This document shows positions 1-9,811 of a DNA stretch of 64,000 nt, piece after piece. Position 1 is the stretch's first letter; each line of letters starts with the position of its first letter. Under the pieces are notes generated by a model. It searched no databases. It was given only the letters and a program-made list of their open reading frames with translations, and had not been told where the DNA came from. The position numbers and the translations under genes are program-made. Source of the DNA: Polyangium spumosum (GTDB lineage Bacteria; Myxococcota_A; Polyangia; Polyangiales; Polyangiaceae); the NCBI RefSeq assembly GCF_009649845.1, contig NZ_WJIE01000017.1, positions 109,398-173,397 on the forward strand, given 5' to 3'.

Positions 1-37
1 AGGGAAGATGACGAACGACCCAGACGATCACGCCTCG

Positions 38-3000
38 CTAACGCTTGCCGCGCAGCCCCATCGCAAACGCGATCCCCGCCTGCAAGCTCCCCTTCGTCAC
101 GATCCCCTGAAGCTCCGCCGAGCTGCCCACGAGCGACCGCGCCACGTCTGCGCGCATCCCCGTCAGGATCGCCTGCGCCCCGAGCAGCTTCAGCGCCGAC
201 GCCGTTCGCACGAGCGCCTCCGCGATGTACACGTCCCCGCCCTTCACGCCCGTCACGTCGAGGATCACCGCCCGCGCCCCTCGCCCCGACGCGCCCCGCA
301 GCGCCGCGCCCATCACCTCGTCCGCGCGCGCTCGGTCCATCGTCCCGATGAGCGGCATCACCACCACGTCGTCCGTGATCGGGATGATCGGCGTCGACAG
401 CTCCGCCAGGCGCTCGCGTTGCACCTCGATGATGTGCGCCTGGAGCGACTCGCGCTCGAGCTCGGTGATCATCCGCTGCTCGAGCTCGAGGCGTAGCTGC
501 TCCGCGGTCTCGTTCGCCTCTCGCGTCCGCCGCGCGACCTCCTCCTCGAGGTTCTCGTTCGTGCGGAGCAGCTCCTCCGTCACCCGCTGCACCTCCGTGT
601 AGAGCAGCGCGCTCTCCACCGCGGCGCCCGCTTGCGAGGCCAGGAAGTCCACGAGCGTCAGGCGCGCCGGCACGAACGCCTCGGTCGCGAGCGCGTGCTC
701 CAGGTAGATGATCCCCACGAGCCGGCCCTTGTGCAGCATCGGCGTGCACAGGATCGAGCGCGGCGCGCGGGCCACCATGTAACGGTCCTTCACGAAGCGC
801 CGATCCGAACGCGCGTCGCCGAGCAGGAGCGGCTCGCGCGTGCGCCGCACGTACTCCACCACCGTCAGAGGCAGCTCGTCCGTCTCCTCCGCCAGCACGC
901 TCGGGCCCGCCGTGACGCGCTCGGGCTCCACCACCATCGTCGCCTCGACCCAGAGACGACCCCCCCGCTCGATGAGCAACATGCCCCGGTCCGCGCCCGC
1001 GCTCTCGATCACCGCGCGCACGACACGCAAGAGCACGCGCTCGAGCAGGATCTCTCCGGCGATCGCCTGCGCCGCGCGGATCACCGTCGCCGTGTCGAGC
1101 GTCGCGAACGAACGATCGCCGGGGCTCGAGTTCGCCGGCAGGTCCCACGGCGGCGACTCGTTCTCCCAGAGGTCCTCGTACCGCGCCGCGATGTTCTCCA
1201 CCTTCGCGCGCGCGCCCCAGCGCTGGTAGGCCTTGCGCGCTTCGACCACGTAGGCGCGCGCGAGGCGCTTGCGGCCCCGCGCGACGTGATGCTCGGCGGC
1301 GCGCTCGCTCGCGAGCGCCTCGTCCTTGATGAAGCCGTGCTCCGTCGCGCCCGCGATCGCCGCCTCGAAGAGGTCGATCGCCGCGGCGTCCCGCCCCTCG
1401 GCGCGCGCGCGCTCGGCGCGGACGAGGTCGAGCCGGTGCTGGTAGGTCTCCGGGCAGCTCCGCGCGAGGGCCACGAGCTCGGCCTCGCGCCGGTCGAGAT
1501 CGGCCCGGCGACGCGCCTGCTCCTCGGCGCTGCCCGCGCCGAGCCGCGCCGCCGCGACGAGCGCGCCGTGGAAGACGATCTCCGCCGCGTAGTACTGCGC
1601 GATGACCGTGGGCAGCAGCGCCTCGGCCTCGGCGGCGGCCTTCTCCGCGAGCTCGAGGTCGTGGAAGAGCAAGCCGAGCTCGAGGCGCGCGGCGTGGTAG
1701 CGGCACGCGATGAAGGGCAACCTCTTCTCGACCAGCGAGGCGACGTACGAGGCCTCTTCGAACTCGCGATCCGAGAGCGAGATCCGCCCACGCGTCCGGC
1801 CACGCAGGCAACGGATGAGCTGGTACATGATCCGCAGGTACGCCTCCGACGTCGCGTCCCGCGTCTTCTGCATCAGCGTGAGGAAACCCTCGGCCTCCTG
1901 CTCGACGACCGCGAGGTCCTCGCCGATCCCGAGCCGCACCATCGTGGTCGAGAAACACGCGTACGACAGGAACGAGAAGTCCCCCGTCGCGAGCCCCTCG
2001 CGTTGCGCGCGCTCGAGGTACGGCAGGCACGACGAGAGCGGGCGGCGGAACGGCTGCAGCGTCGCGCCCTGGTTCAGGTAGACCCGGCAGGCGATGTTCG
2101 GGCTCGGCAGGCGATCGTGCAGGCGCAGCGCGATCTCGCCCATCCGGTAGGCCTCTTCGTACCTTCGCGCCGCGACCAGGCTCATGCCGTACGCCGAGAA
2201 CCCGTACGCGGAGAGCTCCGTCGGGCCCCACGCGAGCGTCGCGCGCACCATCCGCGCGCACACGTAAAACAGGAGCGAAGGCGAGGTGCCGTAGGCCGCC
2301 GCCACGAGGTGCATCAGCGTCCGGAGCACCGCGCGCCGGCGCGCATCTTCGAGCGGCGCGGCCGAGGTGATCGACTCGACCGAGCGCGGCTCGAGCTCCG
2401 CCGCGAGCTCGGCCTGCTCGCGCGCGAGCTCCGCATCGAGGTCGGCCTCGTCGGGCAACGTCTCGCCGAGAAGCGCGAGCGCCTCGCGGCCGACACGCAC
2501 CGCGTCCGCGAAGCGGCCCTGCGTCACGTAGAGGACCACGAGCAGGTCGTGCACGCTCGCCCGGTCGACCACCGAGTCCGCGTGCGAGAGCAGCAGCGCG
2601 AAGAGCTGCTCCGCCTCGTGGAACTGGCCCGTCAGGTAGGCGCACGCCGCGCGGTCCCGCGCGAGCGCGAACGTGAGGAACGGCTGCTCCTCCCAGCCGC
2701 GCTCGCCGACGAGCTCCATGCCCGTCGCGAGGTAACCGATCGCGGCCTCGTACGCGGCCGCGCCCTTCGCTTGTTGCCCGCCGTCGAGCGCGAGCCGCGC
2801 GACCTCCAGCCGCTCGACCGGATCGGTCAGCGCCGAGGCGCCCTTGCTCATGTGCAAGAGCAGCTCGAAGAGGCCCTCGCCCTCCGCGCCGATCTCGTCG
2901 CGCAGCCGCCGCCCGATCGCGAGGTGCAGCTCGGGCACCTCGTCCGGGCGCAGGAGCGAGTAGGCCGCTTGTTGCACCCTGTCGTGCGAGAACCGGAACG

Positions 3001-5029
3001 CGCGCGGCGCGACCGGCTTCGGAGGGCTCGACTTGCGCGCGCCCGGGGGCCGCACGCGCACGGGCAGGACGAGGCCTTCGCTCAGCGCCGAGGCGAGGTC
3101 GCTGCGCACGTCGGCCTCGGCGCGACCGGCGAGCGCCGCGAGCGCGTCGATCTGGAACTCGTGCCCGAAGACCGACGCGAGCACGAGCGTCCGCCGCGCG
3201 GGCGGCGAGAGGTCGCCGATCTTGTCGAGCAGCAGCGTGACGATGTCGTCGGTGACCGTCTCCTCGATCCGCGCCTCGTCCGCGACCACGACGCCCGTCG
3301 CCGGGTCGACCTCGACGAGCCCCTCGCGGACGAGCGTGCCGAGCAGTTGCCGGATGAACAGCGGGTTGCCGCTCGTCTTGCTCCAGAGCAAGACGCCGAG
3401 CGACTCCACGTCCGCGAGGTCGCAGCCGAGCAGCCCCGCGACGAGCGCGCGCACGTCCGAGGGGCGCAGCGGCCGGAGCTCCACCTTCGAGACCGGCACG
3501 CCTTGCCACTCGACCTCGTCGATCACGCGCCCGGCGGCGCGGAAGCCGTCGCCGTCCTCGCGCCCGCGGAACGCCGCGAGCACGAGCAGGTAACTCGACT
3601 GCGGATCGGCGAGCAGGTCCCGCAAGAGCTTGAGCGACGCGGGGTCGGCCCACTGGAGATCGTCGAGGAACAGGAGCACCGGCCGGCGCCGCGTGAACAC
3701 CGACAAGAAGCGCTGCACGACGAGCGCGAACCGGTTCTGCGACTCGATCGGGCCGAGGTCCGGCGCGGCCTCGGTGGGCCCGAAGAGCAGCCCGACCTCG
3801 GGCACCACGCGCGTGACGAGCTCCGCGTTCGGCCCGAGCGCCACGTCGATCTCGCTGCGGATCCGGGCGAGCTCGGACTCGCTCTCCGTGAGCGCCGCGC
3901 GCACGAGCTCGCCGAGCGCGTGGCCGAAGCCCGAGAACGGCAGGCCCTGCCCGATCGCATCGAACTTGCCCGTGACGATGTAGGCCTCGTCGGGCCCGAG
4001 CCGCGTGGCCGCGTCGAGCACGAGCGCGGTCTTGCCCATGCCGGCGGCGCCCTGGATCACGAAGAGCTCGCGCCCTCCGCGTCGCGCTCGTTCGATGGCC
4101 GAGGCGAGCGCCTCGCGCTCCGCGTCGCGACCGTAGAGCCGCACCGCCGTCGCCAGCATCGTCGGCCGGTCCTGCCCGCCGAGCGGGAACGGATCGATGC
4201 GGCCCGATTTGCGCAGGCGCAGGAGGCACGTCTCGAGGTCGGCCACGAGCCCACGCGCGCTCTGGTACCGGTCGTCGGCGCCCTTCGCGAGCAGCTTCAA
4301 CACGATACGCGACACGGCCGGCGGCACGTTCGGCTCGAGCTCGTGCGGCGGCTTCGGCGTCCGCGCGAGGTGCGCGTGCACGAGCGTGACCGGGTCCTGC
4401 GTGGTGAAGGGCGGCGAGCCCGTCAGCATCTCGTAGAACACGGCGCCGAGCCCGTAGAGGTCGGCGCGATGGTCCACCGGGCGGTTCGTGCGGCCCGTCT
4501 GCTCGGGCGGCATGTACGCGAGCGTGCCCTCGGGCGCCTGCGGGTTCGGCGCGCGTAGCGACTCCTCGCCGACACGCGCGGCCGAGGTGAAGTGCAGGAG
4601 GAAGAGGGCGCCGTCTTCCTCGCGGAAGAGCACGTTCTTCGGGGCGATGTCGCGGTGGACGATGCCGTGCGCCCCGATCGTGGCGAGCGCGCGTCCGAGC
4701 GCGATCGAGATCTCCAGCGCGCTCTCGATCCGCAACCTCCGCGACGCGAGCAGCTCGGCGAGCGTGACGCCGCCGGGATCGGCGCGCAGCAGGGCGAAGA
4801 CGTCGCCATGCTCCACGAGGCCGAGCGTGCGCGGGACGATGGTCTCGCCGAGGTCCTTGGCGATGGCGTGGGCCCTTCGGATCCGGGCGCGCTCCTCGCC
4901 GCGGGCGCGGGCGCGCGCCGTCTCGACGAGCACGGGCGTGCCGTCCTCGAGGTGGCCGCGATGGAGGGCGAAGCGGGCGTCCTCGGCGAGGGTTGCGAAG
5001 ATGGTGCAGCCGGGAAACTCGGGAGCCAT
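38..5029 (-). CDS. Kinase-like/AAA ATPase/GAF/STAS multidomain signalling protein
   Basis: 1663 aa cytoplasmic signalling hybrid. An N-terminal Ser/Thr kinase fold (about 1-290) keeps HRDIAPKN near residue 125 and a PPEQTGR activation segment. A STAND/AAA ATPase follows, with Walker A GAAGMGKT near 327 and Walker B LLFLDDLQW near 453. A long helical TPR-like region (about 700-1290), a GAF domain (about 1315-1470), a coiled coil and an RsbR-like STAS domain (about 1543-1660) complete it. The order resembles the large kinase-AAA-GAF proteins of myxobacteria and cyanobacteria, with a histidine-kinase module replaced by STAS. Oddities: the VAIK lysine position reads VLVET and the DFG position reads HFT, so the kinase fold may be inactive. 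The STAS ending suggests a link to a stressosome-like or anti-anti-sigma partner, which is inference. The ATG at 5029 has no strong ribosome binding site. Confidence 0.93.
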   Translation of the reverse strand: MAPEFPGCTIFATLAEDARFALHRGHLEDGTPVLVETARARARGEERARIRRAHAIAKDLGETIVPRTLGLVEHGDVFALLRADPGGVTLAELLASRRLRIESALEISIALGRALATIGAHGIVHRDIAPKNVLFREEDGALFLLHFTSAARVGEESLRAPNPQAPEGTLAYMPPEQTGRTNRPVDHRADLYGLGAVFYEMLTGSPPFTTQDPVTLVHAHLARTPKPPHELEPNVPPAVSRIVLKLLAKGADDRYQSARGLVADLETCLLRLRKSGRIDPFPLGGQDRPTMLATAVRLYGRDAEREALASAIERARRGGRELFVIQGAAGMGKTALVLDAATRLGPDEAYIVTGKFDAIGQGLPFSGFGHALGELVRAALTESESELARIRSEIDVALGPNAELVTRVVPEVGLLFGPTEAAPDLGPIESQNRFALVVQRFLSVFTRRRPVLLFLDDLQWADPASLKLLRDLLADPQSSYLLVLAAFRGREDGDGFRAAGRVIDEVEWQGVPVSKVELRPLRPSDVRALVAGLLGCDLADVESLGVLLWSKTSGNPLFIRQLLGTLVREGLVEVDPATGVVVADEARIEETVTDDIVTLLLDKIGDLSPPARRTLVLASVFGHEFQIDALAALAGRAEADVRSDLASALSEGLVLPVRVRPPGARKSSPPKPVAPRAFRFSHDRVQQAAYSLLRPDEVPELHLAIGRRLRDEIGAEGEGLFELLLHMSKGASALTDPVERLEVARLALDGGQQAKGAAAYEAAIGYLATGMELVGERGWEEQPFLTFALARDRAACAYLTGQFHEAEQLFALLLSHADSVVDRASVHDLLVVLYVTQGRFADAVRVGREALALLGETLPDEADLDAELAREQAELAAELEPRSVESITSAAPLEDARRRAVLRTLMHLVAAAYGTSPSLLFYVCARMVRATLAWGPTELSAYGFSAYGMSLVAARRYEEAYRMGEIALRLHDRLPSPNIACRVYLNQGATLQPFRRPLSSCLPYLERAQREGLATGDFSFLSYACFSTTMVRLGIGEDLAVVEQEAEGFLTLMQKTRDATSEAYLRIMYQLIRCLRGRTRGRISLSDREFEEASYVASLVEKRLPFIACRYHAARLELGLLFHDLELAEKAAAEAEALLPTVIAQYYAAEIVFHGALVAAARLGAGSAEEQARRRADLDRREAELVALARSCPETYQHRLDLVRAERARAEGRDAAAIDLFEAAIAGATEHGFIKDEALASERAAEHHVARGRKRLARAYVVEARKAYQRWGARAKVENIAARYEDLWENESPPWDLPANSSPGDRSFATLDTATVIRAAQAIAGEILLERVLLRVVRAVIESAGADRGMLLIERGGRLWVEATMVVEPERVTAGPSVLAEETDELPLTVVEYVRRTREPLLLGDARSDRRFVKDRYMVARAPRSILCTPMLHKGRLVGIIYLEHALATEAFVPARLTLVDFLASQAGAAVESALLYTEVQRVTEELLRTNENLEEEVARRTREANETAEQLRLELEQRMITELERESLQAHIIEVQRERLAELSTPIIPITDDVVVMPLIGTMDRARADEVMGAALRGASGRGARAVILDVTGVKGGDVYIAEALVRTASALKLLGAQAILTGMRADVARSLVGSSAELQGIVTKGSLQAGIAFAMGLRGKR

Positions 5030-5141
5030 GCGGGGGCAGCCTCCGCTGGGGGGCGACGTTCGGCCGGAACGATACGGCGGTTCGGCGCGCCGATGGAAGA
5101 GCCGATGCGGCGCGTGATCGTGCTCGGCTCCGGGGCAAACC

Positions 5142-6176
5142 TCAGTTCTTGGGCGGGGAGGGCTGGTGCGGCGCGCGGGTCTTCGGCGTCCATCCCTTCG
5201 AGAGGGGCCCGTGTTTTTTGGGGGTGGGCTGGGGCGGCGGGCGCCAGAGGGTCGGGTCGGCGTCGGCTTCGGGGTCGGGTTCGGCGTCGGCGCAGCAGCG
5301 GAAGGAGACGAAGTAATACGTGAACTCGGGCTCGTGGCTCACGGTCATCGGCCGGCAGGCGTTGCGCACGTGCCCCCAGGCGCCGCCTTTCAGCCCTGCC
5401 CATTTCGACTTTTCGTATTTCTTCTCCGCGTTGACCCACTCGTCCACGTTTCCGGTTTGGTCGTGGACGCCGAAGCCGCTCACGCAGCCGGGCATCTCGC
5501 CGCTCGACACGCTCTGGTCGAGCCGGAAGAGCTCTTGATCCTGGATCCAGGCCTCGCGTGAATAGATGTTCTTGAGGACGGGCTGCAGCCAGGGGTTGTC
5601 GATGTTGCAAGCTTTCGGGTCGCGCTTGTATCCGTGAGGGAACGGCGTCTTGTTTGGCCCTTCGCAGGCCGCGACCCACTCGCTCTCCCAGCAGAGGCGC
5701 TTTCCTTGCTCCTGGCACATGGCCAGCGAGTCGTACCAGTCGACCATGACCGGCGGGTGCGCGCCCTCTTTGTTCGGGTACTCGTATCTGTCGATGCAGT
5801 ATCGCTGCCGCCGGAGCTTGGTCTTGCACGCCTGCGCCTTCTCGGCGAACTCGTGGCAGATGACGATCTTGTTCGGCTTGTTGTGCTCTCGCTTCAGGCA
5901 CTCGAGCTCGACGTCGGGGCAATACGTCGTGTCGACGTAGACCATGTCCTCGGGGCAAGGCGACTTCGTTTCGGGCTCGCTCGCCGGCGCGGGCGTCGCG
6001 ACCGCGCTCGCGCTCGCCTCGGTTTTCGCCGCGGGGACGAGCTCCGCCCGAGGGGCGCTCGCCGTCTGGCTCGGCACGGCCGTCGCGTGCGCCGGCACCT
6101 CCGTCGGACCGCCGCAGCTCGCTGCCGTGAGGGCCATCACGGCAGCGGCGATCAACCTGCTCAATTTCGATCCCAT
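5142..6176 (-). CDS. Lipoprotein with FGE/SUMF1-like domain
   Basis: 344 aa from the ATG at 6176; a longer reading would start at 6215 inside sucC. The N-terminus is a lipoprotein-type signal ending TAASCGG, followed by an Ala/Pro/Thr-rich linker. The rest is a formylglycine-generating-enzyme-like (SUMF1/EgtB/PvdO) domain, shown by YCIDRYEYPN, GKRLCWESEW, DQTGNVDEWV, LKGGAWG and a terminal SFRCC. In Deltaproteobacteria these secreted domains are often non-catalytic. It is cysteine-rich, consistent with disulfides outside the cytoplasm. It is a clear paralogue of the lipoprotein at 18108-19112. It is divergent from sucC with only 37 bp between starts. Whether it has oxidase activity cannot be judged from sequence alone. 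Confidence 0.88.
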   Translation of the reverse strand: MGSKLSRLIAAAVMALTAASCGGPTEVPAHATAVPSQTASAPRAELVPAAKTEASASAVATPAPASEPETKSPCPEDMVYVDTTYCPDVELECLKREHNKPNKIVICHEFAEKAQACKTKLRRQRYCIDRYEYPNKEGAHPPVMVDWYDSLAMCQEQGKRLCWESEWVAACEGPNKTPFPHGYKRDPKACNIDNPWLQPVLKNIYSREAWIQDQELFRLDQSVSSGEMPGCVSGFGVHDQTGNVDEWVNAEKKYEKSKWAGLKGGAWGHVRNACRPMTVSHEPEFTYYFVSFRCCADAEPDPEADADPTLWRPPPQPTPKKHGPLSKGWTPKTRAPHQPSPPKN

Positions 6177-6213
6177 GCTGGACTCATGCGTGTGATACCT
6201 TGCCCGCCCTCTC

Positions 6214-7407
6214 ATGAAAATCCACGAGTATCAAGCCAAGCAAATCTTCGCACGCTACGGGATCCCCGTGCCGAAGGGTGAGCCTGCCTTCTCCGTGGCG
6301 GAGGCGGAGGCCGCTGCGAAGCGCCTGATCGAGGCGACCGGGATCCCGGTCGTCGTCGTGAAGGCCCAGATCCACGCCGGAGGCCGCGGCAAGGGCGGCG
6401 GCGTGAAGGTCGCCAAGGGTGGCGTCCCCGAGGCGCGCGCGCTCGCCGAGAAGATCCTCGGCATGCAGCTCGTCACGGTGCAGACGGGCCCCGAGGGGCA
6501 GAAGGTCCGCAGGCTCTACATCGAGCAGGGCCTCGACATCGAGCGCGAGATCTACCTCGCGTTCACGCTCGACCGCGATCGCCGCCGCATCGCCGTGATG
6601 GCGTCGAGCGAGGGCGGCATGGACATCGAGCAGGTCGCCCACGACACGCCCGAGAAGATCCACACCCTGCACGTCGACCCGGTGATCGGCCTCGCCCCCT
6701 ACCAGGCCCGCAAGCTCGCGTTCGCGCTCGGGCTCGGGGCGAAGGAGCAGATGCGGCAGTTCCTCAAGCTGATGGACAGCCTCTACCGCTGCTTCCTCGC
6801 CGAGGACTGCACGCTCGTCGAGATCAACCCGCTCGTCGTCACGAAGAAGGGCGACATCGTCGCGCTCGACGGCAAGATCAACTTCGACGACAACGCCGAG
6901 ATCCGCCACCCCGAGTGGGCGGATCTGCGCGACCCGGACGAGGAGGATCCGGTCGAGGCCGAGGCGAAGAAGGTGGGCATCTCGTACGTCTCGCTCGACG
7001 GCGACATCGGCTGCCTCGTGAACGGCGCGGGCCTCGCGATGGGCACGATGGACATCATCCTGCACTACGGCGGCCAGCCCGCGAACTTCCTCGACGTCGG
7101 CGGCGGCGCCACGCAGGAGCAGGTGAAGAAGGCGTTCCAGATGATCCTGCGCTCCGAGAAGGTGAAGGGCATCTTCGTCAACATCTTCGGCGGCATCATG
7201 CGCTGCGACGTGGTCGCGGCCGGTGTCGTCGCCGCGACGAAGGAGCTCGGCCTGAAGGTGCCGCTCGTGGTGCGGCTCGAGGGCACGAACGTCGAGGCGG
7301 GCCGCAAGATCCTCGACGAGAGCGGCCTGACCATCCAGAGCGCCTCGTCCATGGCCGACGGAGCGCAAAAGATCGTCGCCGCGGTGAAGCAGGGCGCCGC
7401 GGCCTGA
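6214..7407 (+). CDS. sucC: Succinyl-CoA ligase beta subunit
   Basis: 397 aa, the usual length. SucC is the nucleotide-binding, ATP-grasp half of succinyl-CoA synthetase, which converts succinyl-CoA to succinate with ATP/GTP formation in the TCA cycle. The start [12 protein letters not shown] is the family signature. The glycine-rich [10 protein letters not shown] nucleotide loop lies near residue 50. LVEINPLVV, the [12 protein letters not shown] segment and [12 protein letters not shown] are all conserved. sucD follows after 40 bp, so the two are almost certainly co-transcribed. The gene is intact, with codon use like its neighbours. Confidence 0.98.
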   Translation: MKIHEYQAKQIFARYGIPVPKGEPAFSVAEAEAAAKRLIEATGIPVVVVKAQIHAGGRGKGGGVKVAKGGVPEARALAEKILGMQLVTVQTGPEGQKVRRLYIEQGLDIEREIYLAFTLDRDRRRIAVMASSEGGMDIEQVAHDTPEKIHTLHVDPVIGLAPYQARKLAFALGLGAKEQMRQFLKLMDSLYRCFLAEDCTLVEINPLVVTKKGDIVALDGKINFDDNAEIRHPEWADLRDPDEEDPVEAEAKKVGISYVSLDGDIGCLVNGAGLAMGTMDIILHYGGQPANFLDVGGGATQEQVKKAFQMILRSEKVKGIFVNIFGGIMRCDVVAAGVVAATKELGLKVPLVVRLEGTNVEAGRKILDESGLTIQSASSMADGAQKIVAAVKQGAAA

Positions 7408-7447
7408 TGCCGGGGATGATTTTCGTCACCAGAAGGAACCAGTTGCG

Positions 7448-8320
7448 ATGAGCATTCTCGTCAACAAGGACACGCGGGTCGTCATCCAGGGCATCACCGG
7501 GGAGTACGGCTCGCAGCACGCCCGCGCCTGCATCGCGTACGGCACGAAGGTCGTCGCCGGCGTGACGCCCGGCCGCGGCGGCCAGCGCTTCGAGGACAAG
7601 GTCCCGATGTTCAACACGGTCGAGGAAGCCGTGAAGAACGAGGGCGCGGACGTCTCCTGTATCTTCGTCCCGCCCGCGGGCGCGGCCGACGCGATCGTCG
7701 AGGCCGCGGACGCCGGCTGCCGCCTCGTCATTTGCATCACCGAGGGTGTCCCGGTGCTCGATATGGTGAAGGTCCGGCGCTACCTCGAAGGCAAGGCGAC
7801 GCGGCTCGTCGGGCCGAACTGCCCCGGCGTGATCACCCCCGGCCAGTGCAAGATCGGCATCATGCCCGGGCACATCCACAAGCCGGGCCATATCGGCGTG
7901 CTCTCCCGCTCGGGCACGCTGACGTACGAGGCCGTCGGTCAGCTCACGGCGCTCGGCATTGGCCAGTCGTCGTGCGTCGGGATCGGCGGCGATCCCGTCG
8001 CGGGGATGGACTTCGTCGACGTCCTCGAGCTCTTCAACCAGGATCCGGACACGCACGGCGTGATCATGATCGGCGAGATCGGCGGCGGCGCGGAGGAGCG
8101 CGCCGCGGCGTGGATCAAGGCGAACATGAAGAAGCCCGTCGCGGCGCTCATCGCGGGCCGCGCCGCGCCTCCGGGCAAGCGCATGGGCCATGCGGGCGCG
8201 ATCATCTCCGGCGGCAAGGGCACGGCGGCCGCGAAGATCGAGGCGCTCGAGGACGCCGGCGTCAAGGTCGCGCAGACGCCCGCCCACATGGGCGAGACGC
8301 TCGCGAGCCTGCTCAAGTAA
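7448..8320 (+). CDS. sucD: Succinyl-CoA ligase alpha subunit
   Basis: 290 aa, full length. This is the CoA-binding and phosphohistidine-bearing subunit that pairs with Suc[19 protein letters not shown] is the family N-terminus (Rossmann CoA-binding domain). [10 protein letters not shown] and the conserved RSGTLTYEA segment are present, and [10 protein letters not shown] near residue 240 carries the active-site histidine. AAGACC-like spacing and an ATG at 7448 fit coupling to sucC. A perfect hairpin lies just after the stop codon. Confidence 0.98.
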   Translation: MSILVNKDTRVVIQGITGEYGSQHARACIAYGTKVVAGVTPGRGGQRFEDKVPMFNTVEEAVKNEGADVSCIFVPPAGAADAIVEAADAGCRLVICITEGVPVLDMVKVRRYLEGKATRLVGPNCPGVITPGQCKIGIMPGHIHKPGHIGVLSRSGTLTYEAVGQLTALGIGQSSCVGIGGDPVAGMDFVDVLELFNQDPDTHGVIMIGEIGGGAEERAAAWIKANMKKPVAALIAGRAAPPGKRMGHAGAIISGGKGTAAAKIEALEDAGVKVAQTPAHMGETLASLLK

Positions 8321-8325
8321 TCGAT

Positions 8326-8354
8326 CGCGGAGGCCTTTTTCCAGGGCCTCCGCG
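8326..8354 (+). terminator. Hairpin after sucD
   Basis: A perfect 10-bp stem (CGCGGAGGCC pairing with GGCCTCCGCG) around a 9-nt T-rich loop begins six bases after the sucD stop. There is no clear U-tract after it, so it may be a Rho-assisted terminator or a 3'-end stabiliser. Confidence 0.6.
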
Positions 8355-8428
8355 CCTTCCATCCCATCTCTGGGCCCGCTTGCCGGGCAGACACGGCCGC
8401 CGCATGGTCCCCCCGGGAGGACACGACC

Positions 8429-9049
8429 ATGAGGCACGTCGCGCTCTCTTTCCTCACCTTCTTCGCCACGATCGCCACCTTCTCCATCGAAGCGCGGGCC
8501 GAGGCGCCGGAGACCTTCTCGATCCGGGACCTCAAATATTCGGGCCCCGGCTGCCCCGACGGATCCGTCGCCTGGCTCGCCTCGCAGGACCACGAGGCCT
8601 TCACGGTCCTCTTCGCCCACCTCTACGCCGAGGTCGGCCCCGGCGTGAATCGCGGGAACGGAAGGACCCGCTGCAACCTCAACATCCTCTTCGATTTCCC
8701 GCCTGGCTGGTCCTTCTCGATCGAGGGCGGCGACGTGCGCGGGTACGCCTTCCTCGAGGCGGGCCTCAGCGGCGTCATCCGCTCGACCTATTCGTTCCCC
8801 GGTTTGTCCCGGGAGGAGCGCGCCTTCGAGCTCTTCTTCCAGGGCGAGATGGACGAGAACTACGAAAAACGCGACGTCGTCACGCCAAGCCGCCCCGTCC
8901 CCTGCACCGGGCGGCGGAACCTGCACATCAAGACGGAGACGCAGATCGACGACAAACGCGCCCGCGGCAGGAGCGGCCTGCTCACCGTCGACAGCGTGGA
9001 CGGCGTGGTCCGACAAACCTACCGATTGCGCTGGACCCGGTGCCGCTGA
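8429..9049 (+). CDS. Secreted DUF4360-like protein
   Basis: 206 aa. A signal peptide (about 1-25, ending ARAEA) precedes a domain with the layout of DUF4360 secreted proteins. This shows as YSGPGCPDGSV near the N-terminus, RCNLNILFDFPPGWSFSI in the middle, RGYAFLEAGLSG, and a C-terminus with DSVDG and RWTRC. The paired cysteines suggest disulfides. A GGAGG ribosome binding site precedes the ATG at 8429. It is convergent with the next gene, with six bases between stops. The family's function is not known; it is found mainly in fungi and secreting bacteria. Confidence 0.82.
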   Translation: MRHVALSFLTFFATIATFSIEARAEAPETFSIRDLKYSGPGCPDGSVAWLASQDHEAFTVLFAHLYAEVGPGVNRGNGRTRCNLNILFDFPPGWSFSIEGGDVRGYAFLEAGLSGVIRSTYSFPGLSREERAFELFFQGEMDENYEKRDVVTPSRPVPCTGRRNLHIKTETQIDDKRARGRSGLLTVDSVDGVVRQTYRLRWTRCR

Positions 9050-9055
9050 ATGACG

Positions 9056-9760
9056 TCACGGAAACCGGCTCCGCCGCCTGCGCGAAGGCACGCCCGAGCT
9101 CCGCTTCGGGCCTCCGGCGACGACCCGCCGCGGCACTTTCGAGATACGCTTCCGCACCGCCGGGTTTGGCGGCAAAAACGAGATCGCCACCGCGGCGACG
9201 TCCGCCCCCTCCGCGCCCTGACGCGCCTCCGTGAGGCCTCCGCCGAGGAAGCGGCTCACGAGGCCCTCCACCGCCTCCGCCCCGCCCGGCGAGAGCAGGC
9301 CGTCCGTGAACAACAAAAGGTGCCGCACGCCCGCGAGCTTGCGCTCTCCGGCGCGCACGTGCGCCTCGGCGGACGGCTCGCCGGAGAGCACGTGCTCGTC
9401 CTCCGGCGCGAGGCGCTCGAACGAGCCGTCCGCGCGGACCACCACGACCTGGCTCTTGCCGACCATCACCCACTCGAACGAGTCCTTCGCCACGCGCACC
9501 ACGGCCGCTGCGCTGCCCGCGAGCGCCCCGCCCTCGGCCCGCGCCTCGCCGATGCGCCGGTTCGCCTCCTGGCAGAGCTCCAGCAGCGACGCGAGCGTCC
9601 GCTCCCCGAACACCTCGCTGGCGATCGTCGCGCTCCGCCCCCCGTCGAACACGCCGTAGACGTGCCCCGACACGAGCAGCACGTCCTCGTTCGACGCCAA
9701 AGCCTCGTGCAGCGTCTCGACCGTCATGGCCAGCGCTCTCCGGGGGGGCTTTCGCGTCAT
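9056..9760 (-). CDS. PP2C-like protein phosphatase
   Basis: 234 aa from the ATG at 9760; an in-frame TTG at 9775 and an ATG at 9727 (with GGAGAG upstream) are alternatives. It resembles PPM/PP2C phosphatases, which remove phosphate from Ser/Thr. SNEDVLL matches the RxxNED opening, VYGVFDGG the DG metal motif, LLFTDGL the central DG motif, and GADVAAVAISF the C-terminal Asp-containing strand. It is compact and has an Arg/Lys-rich tail. The DGxGG loop is altered to DGGRS, so activity is uncertain. A role opposing one of the nearby Ser/Thr kinases is plausible but inferred. Confidence 0.8.
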   Translation of the reverse strand: MTRKPPRRALAMTVETLHEALASNEDVLLVSGHVYGVFDGGRSATIASEVFGERTLASLLELCQEANRRIGEARAEGGALAGSAAAVVRVAKDSFEWVMVGKSQVVVVRADGSFERLAPEDEHVLSGEPSAEAHVRAGERKLAGVRHLLLFTDGLLSPGGAEAVEGLVSRFLGGGLTEARQGAEGADVAAVAISFLPPNPAVRKRISKVPRRVVAGGPKRSSGVPSRRRRSRFP

Positions 9761-9811
9761 GTCCCTACCATCCAACCAGGCCCGCGGAGCTCCGTCAATC
9801 GCCGGCCACGC

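Noticed and set aside
632..4558. 1308-codon open frame on the + strand across the kinase/AAA gene
   Set aside because: Antisense of a well-supported gene; composition is the Arg/His/Glu-rich noise expected from high-GC reverse frames.
8326..8354. Possible riboswitch or attenuator after sucD
   Set aside because: Simple single hairpin; no alternative pairing or downstream gene control seen, so kept only as a terminator-like hairpin.
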